A stretch of DNA of 64,000 nucleotides. It comes from Bacillota bacterium (GTDB lineage: Bacteria; Bacillota; Clostridia; Oscillospirales; Ruminococcaceae). The translations under genes and the position numbers were made by a program. Position 1 is the stretch's first letter. Each line of letters begins with the position of its first letter. Under the pieces are notes generated by a model, which saw only the letters and a program-made list of their open reading frames with translations, searched no databases and had not been told where the DNA came from. Where the stretch lies: positions 208,741-272,740 of the forward strand of contig JAEZRC010000002.1 of assembly GCA_023440965.1 (NCBI GenBank). The letters run 5' to 3'. This document shows, one piece after another, positions 28,787 through 39,320 of this stretch.

Positions 28787-29938
28787 ATGGCAACTACGAA
28801 TGACCTTCGTCAGTTAAGGAAGAAAAAGAAACGAAAAAGTCTTGTTAAAAAAATAATAATATTATTATGTATAGTTCTTGTTTTTTTTACAGGTTATATT
28901 ACAAAGGATAAGTGGCTGCCTGTATTTGACGGAATAGTATATAAAATTCAGCACATTATTACAAAAGAAGATTTTTCAAAGAACTTCCCAATAAAAACAG
29001 GTTCAAGTTCAGAATATAAGCTATACAGCTTTAAAGATAAGCTTGTACTTTTGACTGATACAAAGTATACTGTTTTTGACAGGGATGGCAAGGTTGCAAG
29101 AACAAATCAACACACCATGACTTCTCCGATTATTAAAATCTTTGATGAAAGAATGCTTATGTATGATATGGGTGGTTCAAAGTTAAGGGTTGAAAGCCGT
29201 AGTGATACAGTTTATACTAAAAATTTTTCTGAAAAAATTATATATGCAAAACTTGGCTATAATGGCTATCTTGCAGTAGTAACAAGCTCAGATGTTAATG
29301 CCTGTGAAATGACAGTTTATGATTCAAAAGGCATAAAAGTATTTTTCTCATCACTCAATCAAAAAATTCTCGACATAACCTTCAGTAAGAATAGTAAAGG
29401 ATGTTATGTTTCAACAATGTCTGCAAAAGGCGGCCAGTTTGTTACAAATCAATATTCTTTTAATTTCAAGAAAGACAAGGAACAATGGATAAGTAATCCT
29501 GTAGTAAATCTTGTTCTTCATTCAGCACTCAACAGTAGCGGAAATATTGTTCTTGTCGGTGATGTACAATATGATATTATGTCGCCATCAGGTGCTCTCA
29601 AATACTCATATGTATATCCAAGTCAGCTTATTGACTATGCTGTTTCTGACAATATGACAGCACTTATATTACAGAATTCACAGCGCAGAATGACTGAATG
29701 TGTGGTTTTTGATAAGTCAAATAATCAAAAATCAATAATAATCAATGGTGAATATAAGAAAATACATATTCATAACAATAAAATATATCTTCTATGCAAT
29801 AAAACTCTTGAGGTATACTCTTCTGACGGAAAACTCATAACAAAAAAAGATCTTGGGGAATATTACACTGACTTCGCGATAATTGATGAGCATATGTATC
29901 TTCTCGGCTCACAGAAGATAGATATTGTTAAGCTCTAG
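28787..29938 (+). CDS. DUF5711-type membrane protein
   Basis: A 383-residue protein: a basic N-terminus (RQLRKKKKRKS), one membrane segment at about 22-42, then a long extracytoplasmic domain of beta-propeller-like repeats (YKLYSFKDKLVLLTDTKY, LEVYSSDGKLITKKDL). It matches my recollection of the DUF5711 family of Ruminococcus-type genomes; no function is known. I start at ATG 28787, preceded by AGAGGTG, because an earlier in-frame ATG at 28688 lies inside truA. It is followed closely by a CvpA-like gene. Confidence 0.75.
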   Translation: MATTNDLRQLRKKKKRKSLVKKIIILLCIVLVFFTGYITKDKWLPVFDGIVYKIQHIITKEDFSKNFPIKTGSSSEYKLYSFKDKLVLLTDTKYTVFDRDGKVARTNQHTMTSPIIKIFDERMLMYDMGGSKLRVESRSDTVYTKNFSEKIIYAKLGYNGYLAVVTSSDVNACEMTVYDSKGIKVFFSSLNQKILDITFSKNSKGCYVSTMSAKGGQFVTNQYSFNFKKDKEQWISNPVVNLVLHSALNSSGNIVLVGDVQYDIMSPSGALKYSYVYPSQLIDYAVSDNMTALILQNSQRRMTECVVFDKSNNQKSIIINGEYKKIHIHNNKIYLLCNKTLEVYSSDGKLITKKDLGEYYTDFAIIDEHMYLLGSQKIDIVKL

Positions 29939-29958
29939 ACTAAAAGGAGGAATAGACA

Positions 29959-30855
29959 ATGGGAGAAAAATTTGCTTGGTTTTTTGATATTGCATTAATA
30001 GGTGTACTCTTAATATGTATTTATAATGCAGGGAAAAAAGGGTTCGTAAAATCAATAATATTACTTATAGGATATGTTGTTTCAATGGTTGGAGGATTTT
30101 TAATAACAAGTGCATTATCACCGATTGTATATGAAAAATTTGTTCAGTCAAGAGTTGAAAAAGCAGTTGAGAAAAAAATTGATAATATTGATATAAGATC
30201 AGAGATTAAGTCAGCATTTAAAACACAGAATATTAACGTTACTATTTCTGATGATGAAATTCAGGCTCTTATTGAAAAGGATGGGGATCTTGCAAAGAAT
30301 TTTGCAGATTTTGCAAAGCAAAAGGACCCAACATTACCTGATTCATCACTTGAAAGCAATTTTAATAATGTATTTTCAAAAAATGTTGTACTTGATTCAA
30401 TAAAAGACAAGGTACCTGACAGCGTTTATAACGAAGTTAAGAAGTATCTTGACAATAGTAAGAATTCAATAAACAATATTATAAAAGCACTCAATAATCC
30501 TTCTAAGGAAGAGGGCGCAAAAGAATTGACAGCAATTGTTGTTGAGCCTTTTGTATTAATGATAATTAAAATAATAGTTTTCATTATCGCATTTTCATTA
30601 TTAATGTTTATTGTAAGATTAGTATCGACGATTTTATCAAAATCGTTGAATATGGTGCCTCTTGTAGGACCATTAAATACTTTTTTGGGCGGAGCACTCG
30701 GTTTTGCACAGGGAGCAATAATAATTATTGTTGCTGTTCTTATAATAAAACTTCTTGTTTCACTCACAAATAATCAAATTTTAGTGTTTAATACACCAAC
30801 TATCGAGGAAACATATATATTTAAGCACGTTTATGATATTAAGCTTTTTAAGTAA
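29959..30855 (+). CDS. CvpA-family membrane protein
   Basis: A 298-residue membrane protein with two N-terminal membrane segments (about 7-25 and 32-55, including YNAGKKGFVKSI), a soluble insert of about 130 residues, and two or three C-terminal segments (about 195-220 and 240-265, GGALGFAQGA). This is the CvpA/colicin V production protein pattern with an enlarged insert. Its cellular role is not established in Firmicutes. AAAGGAGG precedes the ATG. Confidence 0.75.
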   Translation: MGEKFAWFFDIALIGVLLICIYNAGKKGFVKSIILLIGYVVSMVGGFLITSALSPIVYEKFVQSRVEKAVEKKIDNIDIRSEIKSAFKTQNINVTISDDEIQALIEKDGDLAKNFADFAKQKDPTLPDSSLESNFNNVFSKNVVLDSIKDKVPDSVYNEVKKYLDNSKNSINNIIKALNNPSKEEGAKELTAIVVEPFVLMIIKIIVFIIAFSLLMFIVRLVSTILSKSLNMVPLVGPLNTFLGGALGFAQGAIIIIVAVLIIKLLVSLTNNQILVFNTPTIEETYIFKHVYDIKLFK

Positions 30856-30900
30856 AAATTAACAAGCTAACAGAAGCTTGATTCAGATTTTGGAGGAACT

Positions 30901-33156
30901 ATGATTTGTACCAGATGTAAGAAACGTCCTGCTGTAGTTTTTATAACAGCTATGCAAGGCGAAGAAAAGAAAAATGAAGGACTATGTCTTGTCTGTGCTA
31001 AGGAGCTTGGACTCCCACAGGTTAATGATTATATGAAGCAGATGGGCATTACAGATGAAGACCTTGAAATGTTCTCTGATCAGCTTATGGATATTTCCGA
31101 CGGTGATTCCTTTGAGCTTGGCGGAGCTGAAACCATGATGCCTTCATTCCTGAGTAATCTGTTCAGTGGTTCTTTTCCAACTGAAAGTCTTGAATCGGAC
31201 AATTCCGAAAAGGGAACTAAGAAGGAAAAGGATAAAAAATCAAAAGATAAAAAGTTAAAATTCCTTACTTCCTACTGCACAAACCTTACGCAGAAAGCGC
31301 TGGAGGGTAAGCTTGATAATATAATTGGTCGTGATAAGGAAATAGCACGTGTTGTTCAGATTTTATCAAGAAGGCAAAAGAATAACCCATGCCTTATCGG
31401 TGAACCTGGTGTTGGTAAAACTGCCATAGCAGAAGGAATTGCACAGAAAATTGTTGCAGGTGAAGTGCCATTCCATCTTGCAGATAAACAAGTATATCTT
31501 CTCGACCTTACAGCACTTGTTGCGGGAACACAATTTCGTGGTCAGTTTGAAAGCCGTGTAAAGGGACTTGTTGATGAGGTTAAAGCAGAGGGCAATGTCA
31601 TCTTATTTATTGACGAGGTCCACAATCTCGTTGGTACTGGCGATAGTGAAGGGTCAATGAATGCTGCAAACATTTTAAAACCTGCTTTGTCACGTGGTGA
31701 AGTTCAGGTAATCGGAGCAACGACCTTTAAGGAATACAGAAAATACATTGAAAAAGATAGTGCCCTTGAAAGACGATTCCAACCAGTTACTATAACGGAG
31801 CCTTCTATTGAGGACACAATAACTGTCCTTAAGGGTATAAAGAAATATTATGAAATGCATCATAAGGTGCATATAAGTGATGCAAACTTAAGAATGTGTG
31901 CAATACTATCTGAAAGATATATTAATGACAGATTCCTTCCAGATAAGGCGATCGACCTTCTTGATGAAGCCTGTGCTTCCGCAAGTATCAGGAGTCCTGA
32001 GCTTGGTGAATATGAAAAGCTTAATGACGAATTAAAGAAACAGCTTAATCTTGAAAAAGCAATGGAAGAAAAAGACGAGCCAGATTATGAAAAGCTCGCT
32101 TCAATAAAAGCAGAAATAAGCAGAATCAAGGCACGTCTTGTTGATATTGAAGAAAAGATTAAGAATATCAATGTTACTGAGGATGACCTTTCTAAAGTTA
32201 TTGAACTCTGGACAGGTATCCCTGCATCAAAAATTATTAAAACTGAATTTAATAAAATCCGCAACCTTGAAGCTGTATTAAAATCAAAGATAATAGGACA
32301 GGACGAAGCTGTTGAACTTGTTAATAAGGCAATTCGAAGAACAAGAGTTCAGCTTGCAAAACGTCGTCGCCCTGCATCTTTCATATTTGTCGGACCAACT
32401 GGCGTCGGAAAGACAGAGCTTGTGAAAGTCTTAGCTGCTGAGCTTTTTGACACAACCGAGCCGCTGATCCGTCTTGATATGTCCGAGTATATGGAAAAGC
32501 ATGCCGTATCACGTCTTATTGGTTCGCCTCCTGGATATGTCGGTTATGATGAGGCTGGTCAACTTACAGAGAAAGTCCGTCGCAAGCCTTATTCAGTTGT
32601 TCTATTTGATGAAATTGAAAAGGCTCACCCTGATATTATGAATATCCTTCTTCAGATCCTTGATGAAGGGAAGGTAAATGATGCACAGGGCAGAAGCGTT
32701 TCTTTTGAAAACACAGTAATTATTATGACTTCTAATGCCGGTTCAACCGATAAGAATATCGGAGTTGGTTTTAACAAGTCACAAAATGATATTTCAAAGG
32801 AAAAGGCAATGAAGGGTCTTTCAGATTTCCTAAGACCTGAATTTTTGAGCCGTATTGATGAAATCGTTGTTTTCAAGCCATTGTCAAAAGAAAGTTACGC
32901 GAAAATCGCTGGTCTGATGCTTGATGAAATGAAAGAGCCTCTCGCAGAGAAGAATATTACATTCAGATATGATGATAAAGCACTTGAAAAGATTGCTGAT
33001 AAATCATATGGTCAAAAATTTGGCGCAAGAGATATCCGAAAGGTTATCAGAAAAGAAGTTGAAGATAAAGTTGCTTCTTTGGTTATTGACAGCAAGGATA
33101 ACATCACAGGAATTGCCCTTACAGCAAATGAAGAACTTGAAGTCCAGTCAATATAG
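30901..33156 (+). CDS. clpE: ClpE-type AAA+ unfoldase with N-terminal zinc finger
   Basis: A 751-residue HSP100 chaperone that unfolds proteins for ClpP. Order: Cys4 zinc finger (Cys3, Cys6, Cys29, Cys32), a charged linker, first AAA+ domain (GEPGVGKTA), short coiled-coil middle region (about 380-425), second AAA+ domain ([31 protein letters not shown]), ClpP-docking tripeptide loop near IGVGF, and C-terminal D2-small domain. The zinc finger and absence of the Clp-N double repeat point to ClpE rather than ClpC. GGAGG precedes the ATG. No CtsR operator was visible upstream. Confidence 0.88.
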   Translation: MICTRCKKRPAVVFITAMQGEEKKNEGLCLVCAKELGLPQVNDYMKQMGITDEDLEMFSDQLMDISDGDSFELGGAETMMPSFLSNLFSGSFPTESLESDNSEKGTKKEKDKKSKDKKLKFLTSYCTNLTQKALEGKLDNIIGRDKEIARVVQILSRRQKNNPCLIGEPGVGKTAIAEGIAQKIVAGEVPFHLADKQVYLLDLTALVAGTQFRGQFESRVKGLVDEVKAEGNVILFIDEVHNLVGTGDSEGSMNAANILKPALSRGEVQVIGATTFKEYRKYIEKDSALERRFQPVTITEPSIEDTITVLKGIKKYYEMHHKVHISDANLRMCAILSERYINDRFLPDKAIDLLDEACASASIRSPELGEYEKLNDELKKQLNLEKAMEEKDEPDYEKLASIKAEISRIKARLVDIEEKIKNINVTEDDLSKVIELWTGIPASKIIKTEFNKIRNLEAVLKSKIIGQDEAVELVNKAIRRTRVQLAKRRRPASFIFVGPTGVGKTELVKVLAAELFDTTEPLIRLDMSEYMEKHAVSRLIGSPPGYVGYDEAGQLTEKVRRKPYSVVLFDEIEKAHPDIMNILLQILDEGKVNDAQGRSVSFENTVIIMTSNAGSTDKNIGVGFNKSQNDISKEKAMKGLSDFLRPEFLSRIDEIVVFKPLSKESYAKIAGLMLDEMKEPLAEKNITFRYDDKALEKIADKSYGQKFGARDIRKVIRKEVEDKVASLVIDSKDNITGIALTANEELEVQSI

Positions 33157-33196
33157 TGAAGTTGTAAATTTTTTATTAATTTATCAATCAAACGCA

Positions 33197-33225
33197 TTGA
33201 CATACTATATACATTGTGATAAACT
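33197..33225 (+). promoter_or_regulatory. Promoter of rplU-prp-rpmA
   Basis: TTGACA at 33197-33202, 17-bp spacer, TAAACT at 33220-33225, about 97 bases before the rplU start. Confidence 0.8.
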
Positions 33226-33229
33226 AATT

Positions 33230-33320
33230 AAGCCGCATATGCTCGGCCTTAAAGTTAATAGTGTTATTAATACTGTTACGCCGTTTGTAGCGAGTTTTAA
33301 GAAAAAGGCAGGTGCCACAT
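33230..33320 (+). ncRNA. Probable L21 leader (autoregulatory 5' UTR)
   Basis: About 90 transcribed bases precede rplU. They hold a GC-containing stem (GCCG...CGGC around 33232-33248), a second paired region (AATAGTGTTATTAATACTGTT) and the purine-rich AAGGCAGGTGCCACA just before the start codon. Position, size and ending fit the Firmicutes L21 leader, to which L21 is thought to bind. I could not run a covariance model, so this is likely rather than shown. Confidence 0.5.
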
Positions 33321-33322
33321 AA

Positions 33323-33634
33323 ATGTACGCAATTATTGAAACAGGCGGAAAGCAATATCAGGTAAAAGAAGGCGATGTTGTTTTCATCGAAAAGCTTGAA
33401 GCAGCAGCTGAATCAAAGGTTTCTTTTGATAAAGTTATCGCTGTTGGAAAAGATGATGGTTTGACAGTTGGAGCTCCTTTTGTTGCAGGTGCAGCAGTTG
33501 AAGCTACAGTTCTTAAGAACGGTAAGTCAAAGAAGATCACAGTTTTCACTTACAAGTCTAAAAAAGGCGAGAAGAGAAAAATGGGTCATAGACAGCCATA
33601 CACACAGGTTAAGATTGAAGCAATCAAAGCATAA
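33323..33634 (+). CDS. rplU: Ribosomal protein L21
   Basis: A 103-residue protein of the large subunit: [18 protein letters not shown] at the start and [17 protein letters not shown] at the end, as expected. Its stop codon shares one base with the prp start (TAATG). Part of the conserved rplU-prp-rpmA block. Confidence 0.97.
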   Translation: MYAIIETGGKQYQVKEGDVVFIEKLEAAAESKVSFDKVIAVGKDDGLTVGAPFVAGAAVEATVLKNGKSKKITVFTYKSKKGEKRKMGHRQPYTQVKIEAIKA

Positions 33635-33948
33635 TGATTACCGCTGAATTTTATACTAAGCAGTCAAAGCCATATGGTTTTGTTATAAAAGGCCACGCAG
33701 GATATGCAGATATGGGCGACGATATTGTTTGTGCAAGCGTTTCCTCAGCTATTCAGCTTGTTGCCAATACTATTACAGAGGTCTTGAAGATTAAAGCCGA
33801 AGTAAAATTGCTTAATGACAAAATTCAATTGAAGCTTCCCGAACTTGATATAAATGCAGTCAACCTTCTTGAAGGATTAAAACTTCAGCTGACTGTTTTA
33901 TCTGAGGATTACGAGGGAACAATTAAAATTACAACTTTGGAGGTGTAA
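33634..33948 (+). CDS. prp: Ribosomal-processing cysteine protease Prp
   Basis: A 104-residue protease that trims the N-terminal extension of L27. It keeps the catalytic His21 (GHAGYA) and Cys33 (IVCASVSS). Located between rplU and rpmA as in other Firmicutes. Translationally coupled to rplU through an overlapping stop/start. Confidence 0.93.
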   Translation: MITAEFYTKQSKPYGFVIKGHAGYADMGDDIVCASVSSAIQLVANTITEVLKIKAEVKLLNDKIQLKLPELDINAVNLLEGLKLQLTVLSEDYEGTIKITTLEV

Positions 33949-33951
33949 TAA

Positions 33952-34233
33952 ATGATTAGAATAAGTATGCAGTTTTTTGCACATAAAAAGGGAGTAGGTT
34001 CAACAAAGAATGGCCGTGACTCTGAAGCTCAGAGACTTGGCGCTAAGAGAGCAGACGGACAGTTCGTTCTTGCTGGAAACATTCTTTACCGTCAGCGTGG
34101 TACACACATTCATGCTGGTGAAAACGTAGGCCGTGGTTCAGATGATACATTATTTGCAACAATTGATGGTATCGTTCGTTTTGAACGTCTTGGTCGTGAC
34201 CGTAAAAAGGTTTCAGTTTATCCGCAGCAGTAA
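33952..34233 (+). CDS. rpmA: Ribosomal protein L27 precursor
   Basis: A 93-residue protein of the large subunit near the peptidyl-transferase centre. It begins with the Firmicutes-type extension MIRISMQFF, which Prp should remove after Phe9 to expose [22 protein letters not shown] precedes the ATG. Ends at a strong terminator. Confidence 0.97.
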   Translation: MIRISMQFFAHKKGVGSTKNGRDSEAQRLGAKRADGQFVLAGNILYRQRGTHIHAGENVGRGSDDTLFATIDGIVRFERLGRDRKKVSVYPQQ

Positions 34234-34263
34234 TGTCGGATAAACAAATAATTTTAACTACTT

Positions 34264-34290
34264 AAATCCCGAGCCTATGCTTGGGATTTT
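34264..34290 (+). terminator. Terminator after rpmA
   Basis: AAATCCCGAGC-CTAT-GCTTGGGATTTT hairpin with a T-run; ends the ribosomal block before obgE. Confidence 0.85.
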
Positions 34291-34297
34291 CGCATAG

Positions 34298-35593
<1,296 letters not shown>

Positions 35594-35598
35594 TCCTT

Positions 35599-35614
35599 CC
35601 GGAGTGAACTCCGG
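35599..35614. repeat. Small hairpin between obgE and mrnC
   Basis: CCGGAG-TGAA-CTCCGG, a perfect 6-bp stem with a tetraloop. No T-run follows, so it may be an RNA processing or stability element rather than a terminator. Confidence 0.5.
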
Positions 35615-35641
35615 TACATATATAAATTTGGAGGTATAATT

Positions 35642-36040
35642 ACGGGTATTCAGCTTGATAAAAGAGAGTTAAACCAATATAGCCCTTTAGCACTTGCTTT
35701 TCTCGGCGATGCAGTTTATGAGAGAATGGTGCGTGAAAGATTGCTACTCCAGGCAAACAGACCAGTCGGTCAGCTTCATCAGCTTACTATTAAAAGAGTC
35801 TGTGCTGCTTATCAATCAAAAGCTTCTGAGGCTATAAGTGCTGTTCTTACTGAAGAAGAAGCAGATGTATTAAAGCGAGGAAGAAATGCAACCGGGACAA
35901 CAGTTCCAAAGCATTCATCAGCTATTGAATACCGTAAAGCCACCTCACTTGAATGCCTTTTCGGATACCTTTATCTGAAGGGCGATGAAAAAAGGATTGA
36001 AGAGCTTTTCAATATAACATGGGATATTGAGGCCGAATAA
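35642..36040 (+). CDS. mrnC: Mini-III ribonuclease with a non-canonical start codon
   Basis: Dimeric RNase III-like nuclease that matures 23S rRNA ends. The family needs an N-terminal helix and the acidic signature LAFLGDAVYE; both are encoded here at 35690-35722, upstream of the first ATG (35726). In the same frame back to the obgE stop there is no ATG, GTG or TTG. The strong GGAGG at 35630-35634 points at ACG 35642 (seven-base spacing, giving 132 residues beginning Thr/Met-GIQLDKREL) or ATT 35639 (four-base spacing). Likely an ATG-to-ACG change, a genuine near-cognate start, or a sequencing error. The ORF from 35726 would lack the catalytic Asp. Confidence 0.8.
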   Translation, partial: TGIQLDKRELNQYSPLALAFLGDAVYERMVRERLLLQANRPVGQLHQLTIKRVCAAYQSKASEAISAVLTEEEADVLKRGRNATGTTVPKHSSAIEYRKATSLECLFGYLYLKGDEKRIEELFNITWDIEAE

Positions 36041-36069
36041 TATATTATTTTTTCAAAGGGGAAGATACT

Positions 36070-36813
36070 ATGTCAGGACATTCTAAATGGGCAAATATCA
36101 AGAGAAAAAAAGAAGCTACTGATGGCGCAAGAGCAAAGATTTTTACAAAAATCGGTCGTGAAATGATGGTATGCATTAAAGAAGGCGGACCAGACCCAAA
36201 CAATAACTCAAGGCTTCGTGATTTAATTGCGAAAGCTAAATCAAATAATGTTCCTAATGATAATATCGACAGAATGCTTAAAAAAGCAGCAGGCGACAGC
36301 GATAAGAACAATTATGAAACACTTGTATATGAGGGCTATGGACCTTGTGGTATTGCCGTTATAGTTGAGTGTCTTACAGATAATAAAAACAGAACAGCAG
36401 GTGACATTCGCCATTACTTTGATAAGTTCGGTGGAAACCTCGGGACAACTGGTTGTGTATCCTTTATGTTCACATTAAAAGGTGTTATTATTCTTGAATA
36501 TACTGGACAGGATGAAGATAAGGTTATGGAAGATTGTTTCGAAGCAGGCGCTACTGATTTCAACATTGAAGATGATGTAATTGAAGTAAACTGTGAGCCT
36601 AATGATGTTTCATCAGCTCGTGAAGCTCTCTCAGGTTTCGGCTATAAAGTAGTATCAGCTGACGTTGAACAGATTCCTTCAACATACTCAACACTTGAAG
36701 ATGAAGATGCAATCAAGAAGATGAACTTATTGCTTGAAAATCTTGAAGATAATGACGACGTTCAGAACGTTTATCACAACTGGGAAATGCCAGAAAGCTA
36801 TGATGAGGTATAA
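36070..36813 (+). CDS. yebC: YebC/PmpR family protein
   Basis: A 247-residue cytoplasmic protein with the invariant start MSGHSKWANIKRKKEATD and three-domain YebC length. Members are annotated as transcriptional regulators, and newer work links relatives to relief of ribosome stalling at proline stretches; which applies here cannot be told. AAGGGGAAG precedes the ATG. Confidence 0.92.
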   Translation: MSGHSKWANIKRKKEATDGARAKIFTKIGREMMVCIKEGGPDPNNNSRLRDLIAKAKSNNVPNDNIDRMLKKAAGDSDKNNYETLVYEGYGPCGIAVIVECLTDNKNRTAGDIRHYFDKFGGNLGTTGCVSFMFTLKGVIILEYTGQDEDKVMEDCFEAGATDFNIEDDVIEVNCEPNDVSSAREALSGFGYKVVSADVEQIPSTYSTLEDEDAIKKMNLLLENLEDNDDVQNVYHNWEMPESYDEV

Positions 36814-36825
36814 TTAATATAAATT

Positions 36826-36857
36826 AAACACCCAATGCTTATTAGCAAAGGGTGTTT
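36826..36857 (+). terminator. Terminator after yebC
   Basis: AAACACCC (36826-36833) and GGGTGTTT (36850-36857) with an inner TGCT/AGCA stem, followed by a T-run. Confidence 0.85.
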
Positions 36858-36913
36858 TTCTTATCTTTGAAGCCCGCGGCTATGACTGGGATTCTAAAAA
36901 GCTTATAGCTTTT

Positions 36914-36940
36914 TGAAAAACCACCCGATAGTGGGTGGTT
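36914..36940 (-). terminator. Terminator of the pst-pho operon
   Basis: On the minus strand AACCACCC-ACTATC-GGGTGGTT followed by TTTC and further T's, directly after the histidine-kinase stop codon. Next to it, 36896-36915 is a second A/T-flanked palindrome around AAGCTTATAGCTT. Confidence 0.8.
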
Positions 36941-36942
36941 CT

Positions 36943-38643
36943 TTATTTTGTGAAAACTATTTTTACAGTAGTGCCTATGCCACTGTCACTGTGTATTGAC
37001 AAATCAGCATCGTACAAAGCGCAGATGTGTTTTACAATAGCAAGACCAAGTCCTGTTCCACCGGTCTTTTTAGAATGAGATTTATCAACACGATAAAATC
37101 GTTCACAAAGACGAGGAAGATGCTCCTTTTTAATTCCAATACCATTGTCGGCAACAATCAGAGTTGCATATTGATCATTATCTGAAAGTATAATGTCAAC
37201 CTTACCACCGACTTTGTTGTAATTAATAGCATTACTGCAAAGATTTTCAATAAGCTCAAACATCTTTTTATGATTAGAAAGTATCGTTGCCTCGCCAGTA
37301 ACGGCTATTGTTACATTTTTTTCTAAAGCCGTATCATTCAGCTCTGTGGCAACCTCTTTTGCAACATTATTTAGGTTTACTTCTATCTTTTCATCTTCCT
37401 GAAGGCTTTCGAGGTTGCTTAGCTTGAGCATATCTGAAATCAGACTTGAGAGCCTAATGGTTTCCTTATGGATACGTTCTATGTGCTTTCTGTCATTTTC
37501 AGCAAGAGTATCCTTTGAAAGCATAAGCTCAGCGTGCCCACGCATTATTGTTATTGGAGTTTTCAATTCATGCGATGCATTAGCAAAGAAATCACTCTTC
37601 TGCTTGATTATTGTTTTTTCAGTTGTTATGTCAGTGAAAATAATCAGATTTGCCATTGATCCGCCGACTTTTTCAGCAACAAGATGCTTACCCACAACAG
37701 ATAAGTCCTTGCCCTCGTATACGTACTCGAATTTGAATACTTCATTAGAAAGCGTTGATGTTATTTTTTCATAAAGTGAAGAGTCCTCGATAAGATAAAC
37801 AAGGCTTTTTCCGATTATCTGATTACCTGATGAGAAAAGCCTCAATGCACTTCTGTTCGCAAAGGTAATAATACCTTTCTGATTAAGGGCAACAATACTC
37901 TGAGAAACATTTTCAAGAACAGCATTGAGCTTTTGACGGTCACGTTCAGCTTTGTTAATGTATTTATGTGTGCTTTCATTAAGCTCATTTATTTCATTGA
38001 AAATAGTATAGAATTCAGGTTCGGCCGAGTCGGTTGCAATCGGGAAGTATCTGTCACTGTTTAAGCTTTTGAGGCTTGTGCCCACAGCAGATATTTTTCT
38101 TGATATATTTTTTGACATTCTCCTTGCGAATATAGCAGAAATAATAATTGCAACGAGCAATGATACTATCAAAGCTGGTAAGCTTGAAAGCATATAAGAT
38201 TTAATATCACGGCTTTTCACAGCAAATCGAACAACAATAATACTTGAGTCTGACAAAGTTGTTCTTACTGCATAATAAGTCATTTTGCACTGAAAGGTTG
38301 AAGAATATCTCTCAATTGTCTTTGAATCATCGTTAAGCGCGCTCTTTACTTCATCACGCCCAAGATGATTTTCAAGTTCAGCGTTAGTGTCGCTTTCAAA
38401 AAGCACGTCGCCATTTTCATCAATAAGAGTTATTCTGATCTGGTTGTCCTTTTTATAATTCTTTAAAAGCTCAAAATCGGATTTTTCTTTTATAAGATTT
38501 GCAGCAAGTCTTGTTTCATTTTTCAGTTGCTTTGAGATATTGTTTCTTCCCTGAACATACATAACAAATATGCTAGAGAAAAAAAGAATAGCGGCTGAAA
38601 AAACAGTAATTAAAAGCGTTTGGACAAATATTTTCTTTTTCAT
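36943..38643 (-). CDS. phoR: PhoR-type sensor histidine kinase
   Basis: A 566-residue membrane kinase, last gene of the phosphate operon. Order: two membrane segments (about 8-30 and 155-175) flanking an extracytoplasmic domain, HAMP-like linker, PAS domain (about 235-340), HisKA with phospho-accepting His in SHELKTPITIMRGH, and HATPase (NLCSNAINYNKVGG, DNGIGI, GGTGLGLAIV). It should phosphorylate the adjacent response regulator when phosphate is scarce, with PhoU and the transporter as inputs. Gene name follows from operon context. Confidence 0.88.
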   Translation of the reverse strand: MKKKIFVQTLLITVFSAAILFFSSIFVMYVQGRNNISKQLKNETRLAANLIKEKSDFELLKNYKKDNQIRITLIDENGDVLFESDTNAELENHLGRDEVKSALNDDSKTIERYSSTFQCKMTYYAVRTTLSDSSIIVVRFAVKSRDIKSYMLSSLPALIVSLLVAIIISAIFARRMSKNISRKISAVGTSLKSLNSDRYFPIATDSAEPEFYTIFNEINELNESTHKYINKAERDRQKLNAVLENVSQSIVALNQKGIITFANRSALRLFSSGNQIIGKSLVYLIEDSSLYEKITSTLSNEVFKFEYVYEGKDLSVVGKHLVAEKVGGSMANLIIFTDITTEKTIIKQKSDFFANASHELKTPITIMRGHAELMLSKDTLAENDRKHIERIHKETIRLSSLISDMLKLSNLESLQEDEKIEVNLNNVAKEVATELNDTALEKNVTIAVTGEATILSNHKKMFELIENLCSNAINYNKVGGKVDIILSDNDQYATLIVADNGIGIKKEHLPRLCERFYRVDKSHSKKTGGTGLGLAIVKHICALYDADLSIHSDSGIGTTVKIVFTK

Positions 38644-38645
38644 AT

Positions 38646-39320
38646 CTAAGCTTCAAAGCGGTATCCGATACCACGCACGGTAATGATACAGTCTTTTCCT
38701 CCTGCCTCACGAATTTTATCACGGAGGGATGCCACGTGCATATCCAATGTCCTTGTTTCACCAATAAACTGCTCGCCCCATACTTCTCTGAAAAGCTCTT
38801 CACGTTTAAGAGTTATACCAGCCTTGCTGATAATAAGCTTTAAAAGCTTGAATTCTTTTAGTGTAAGTGGCAGAGCCTTATCATTATAGGAAATCTGATA
38901 AGTGTTATTGTCGATAACAAAGCCATTGGTTTTCTCAATGTAAAGGTTTGAGTGACGGAGGTTTGTTTTAACTCTTGCCATAAGTTCAAGGATAGAAAAA
39001 GGCTTAGCCATATAGTCATCAGCGCCCTTGTTTAAGCCTTTTACAAAGCTTATTTCGTCTGATTTTGCACTGACTATAATAACAGGAATCCTCTCATCAA
39101 CTTCTCTTATTTTTGTGAGTATAGTGTATCCATCCATATCAGGGAGCATAATGTCAAGAATTATTAGGTTAGGCTTTTCTTCATTAAATGCAGAAAAGAA
39201 ATCCTTTGCATTGGTAAAAATCTTTATAGAATAGGTGTCCTCAAAAGCACCTTCATATACCTCACCTATGCCCTCATCATCCTCAACAATATATATCATT
39301 GAGTTTTTTTGTTCCATCAA
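38646..39320 (-). CDS. phoP: PhoP/PhoB-type response regulator
   Basis: A 224-residue OmpR-family regulator: receiver domain with phospho-acceptor Asp56 (LIILDIMLPDMDG) and C-terminal winged helix (LREEL-type recognition region, VRGIGYRFEA). Two bases before phoR and overlapping phoU by four bases, so all three are made together. Expected to bind the TTTACA repeats upstream of pstS. Confidence 0.88.
   Translation of the reverse strand: MMEQKNSMIYIVEDDEGIGEVYEGAFEDTYSIKIFTNAKDFFSAFNEEKPNLIILDIMLPDMDGYTILTKIREVDERIPVIIVSAKSDEISFVKGLNKGADDYMAKPFSILELMARVKTNLRHSNLYIEKTNGFVIDNNTYQISYNDKALPLTLKEFKLLKLIISKAGITLKREELFREVWGEQFIGETRTLDMHVASLRDKIREAGGKDCIITVRGIGYRFEA

Noticed and set aside
30856..30900. 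CtsR-type heat-shock operator upstream of clpE
   Set aside because: The spacer has only a small CAAGCT/AGCTTG palindrome; no GGTCAAA-type repeats.
36860..36945. Cluster of hairpins (AAGCTTATAGCTT and the ACCACCC pair) looking like an IS200/IS605 end
   Set aside because: No tnpA or tnpB remnant is adjacent, and the ACCACCC hairpin is explained as the terminator of the histidine kinase gene.
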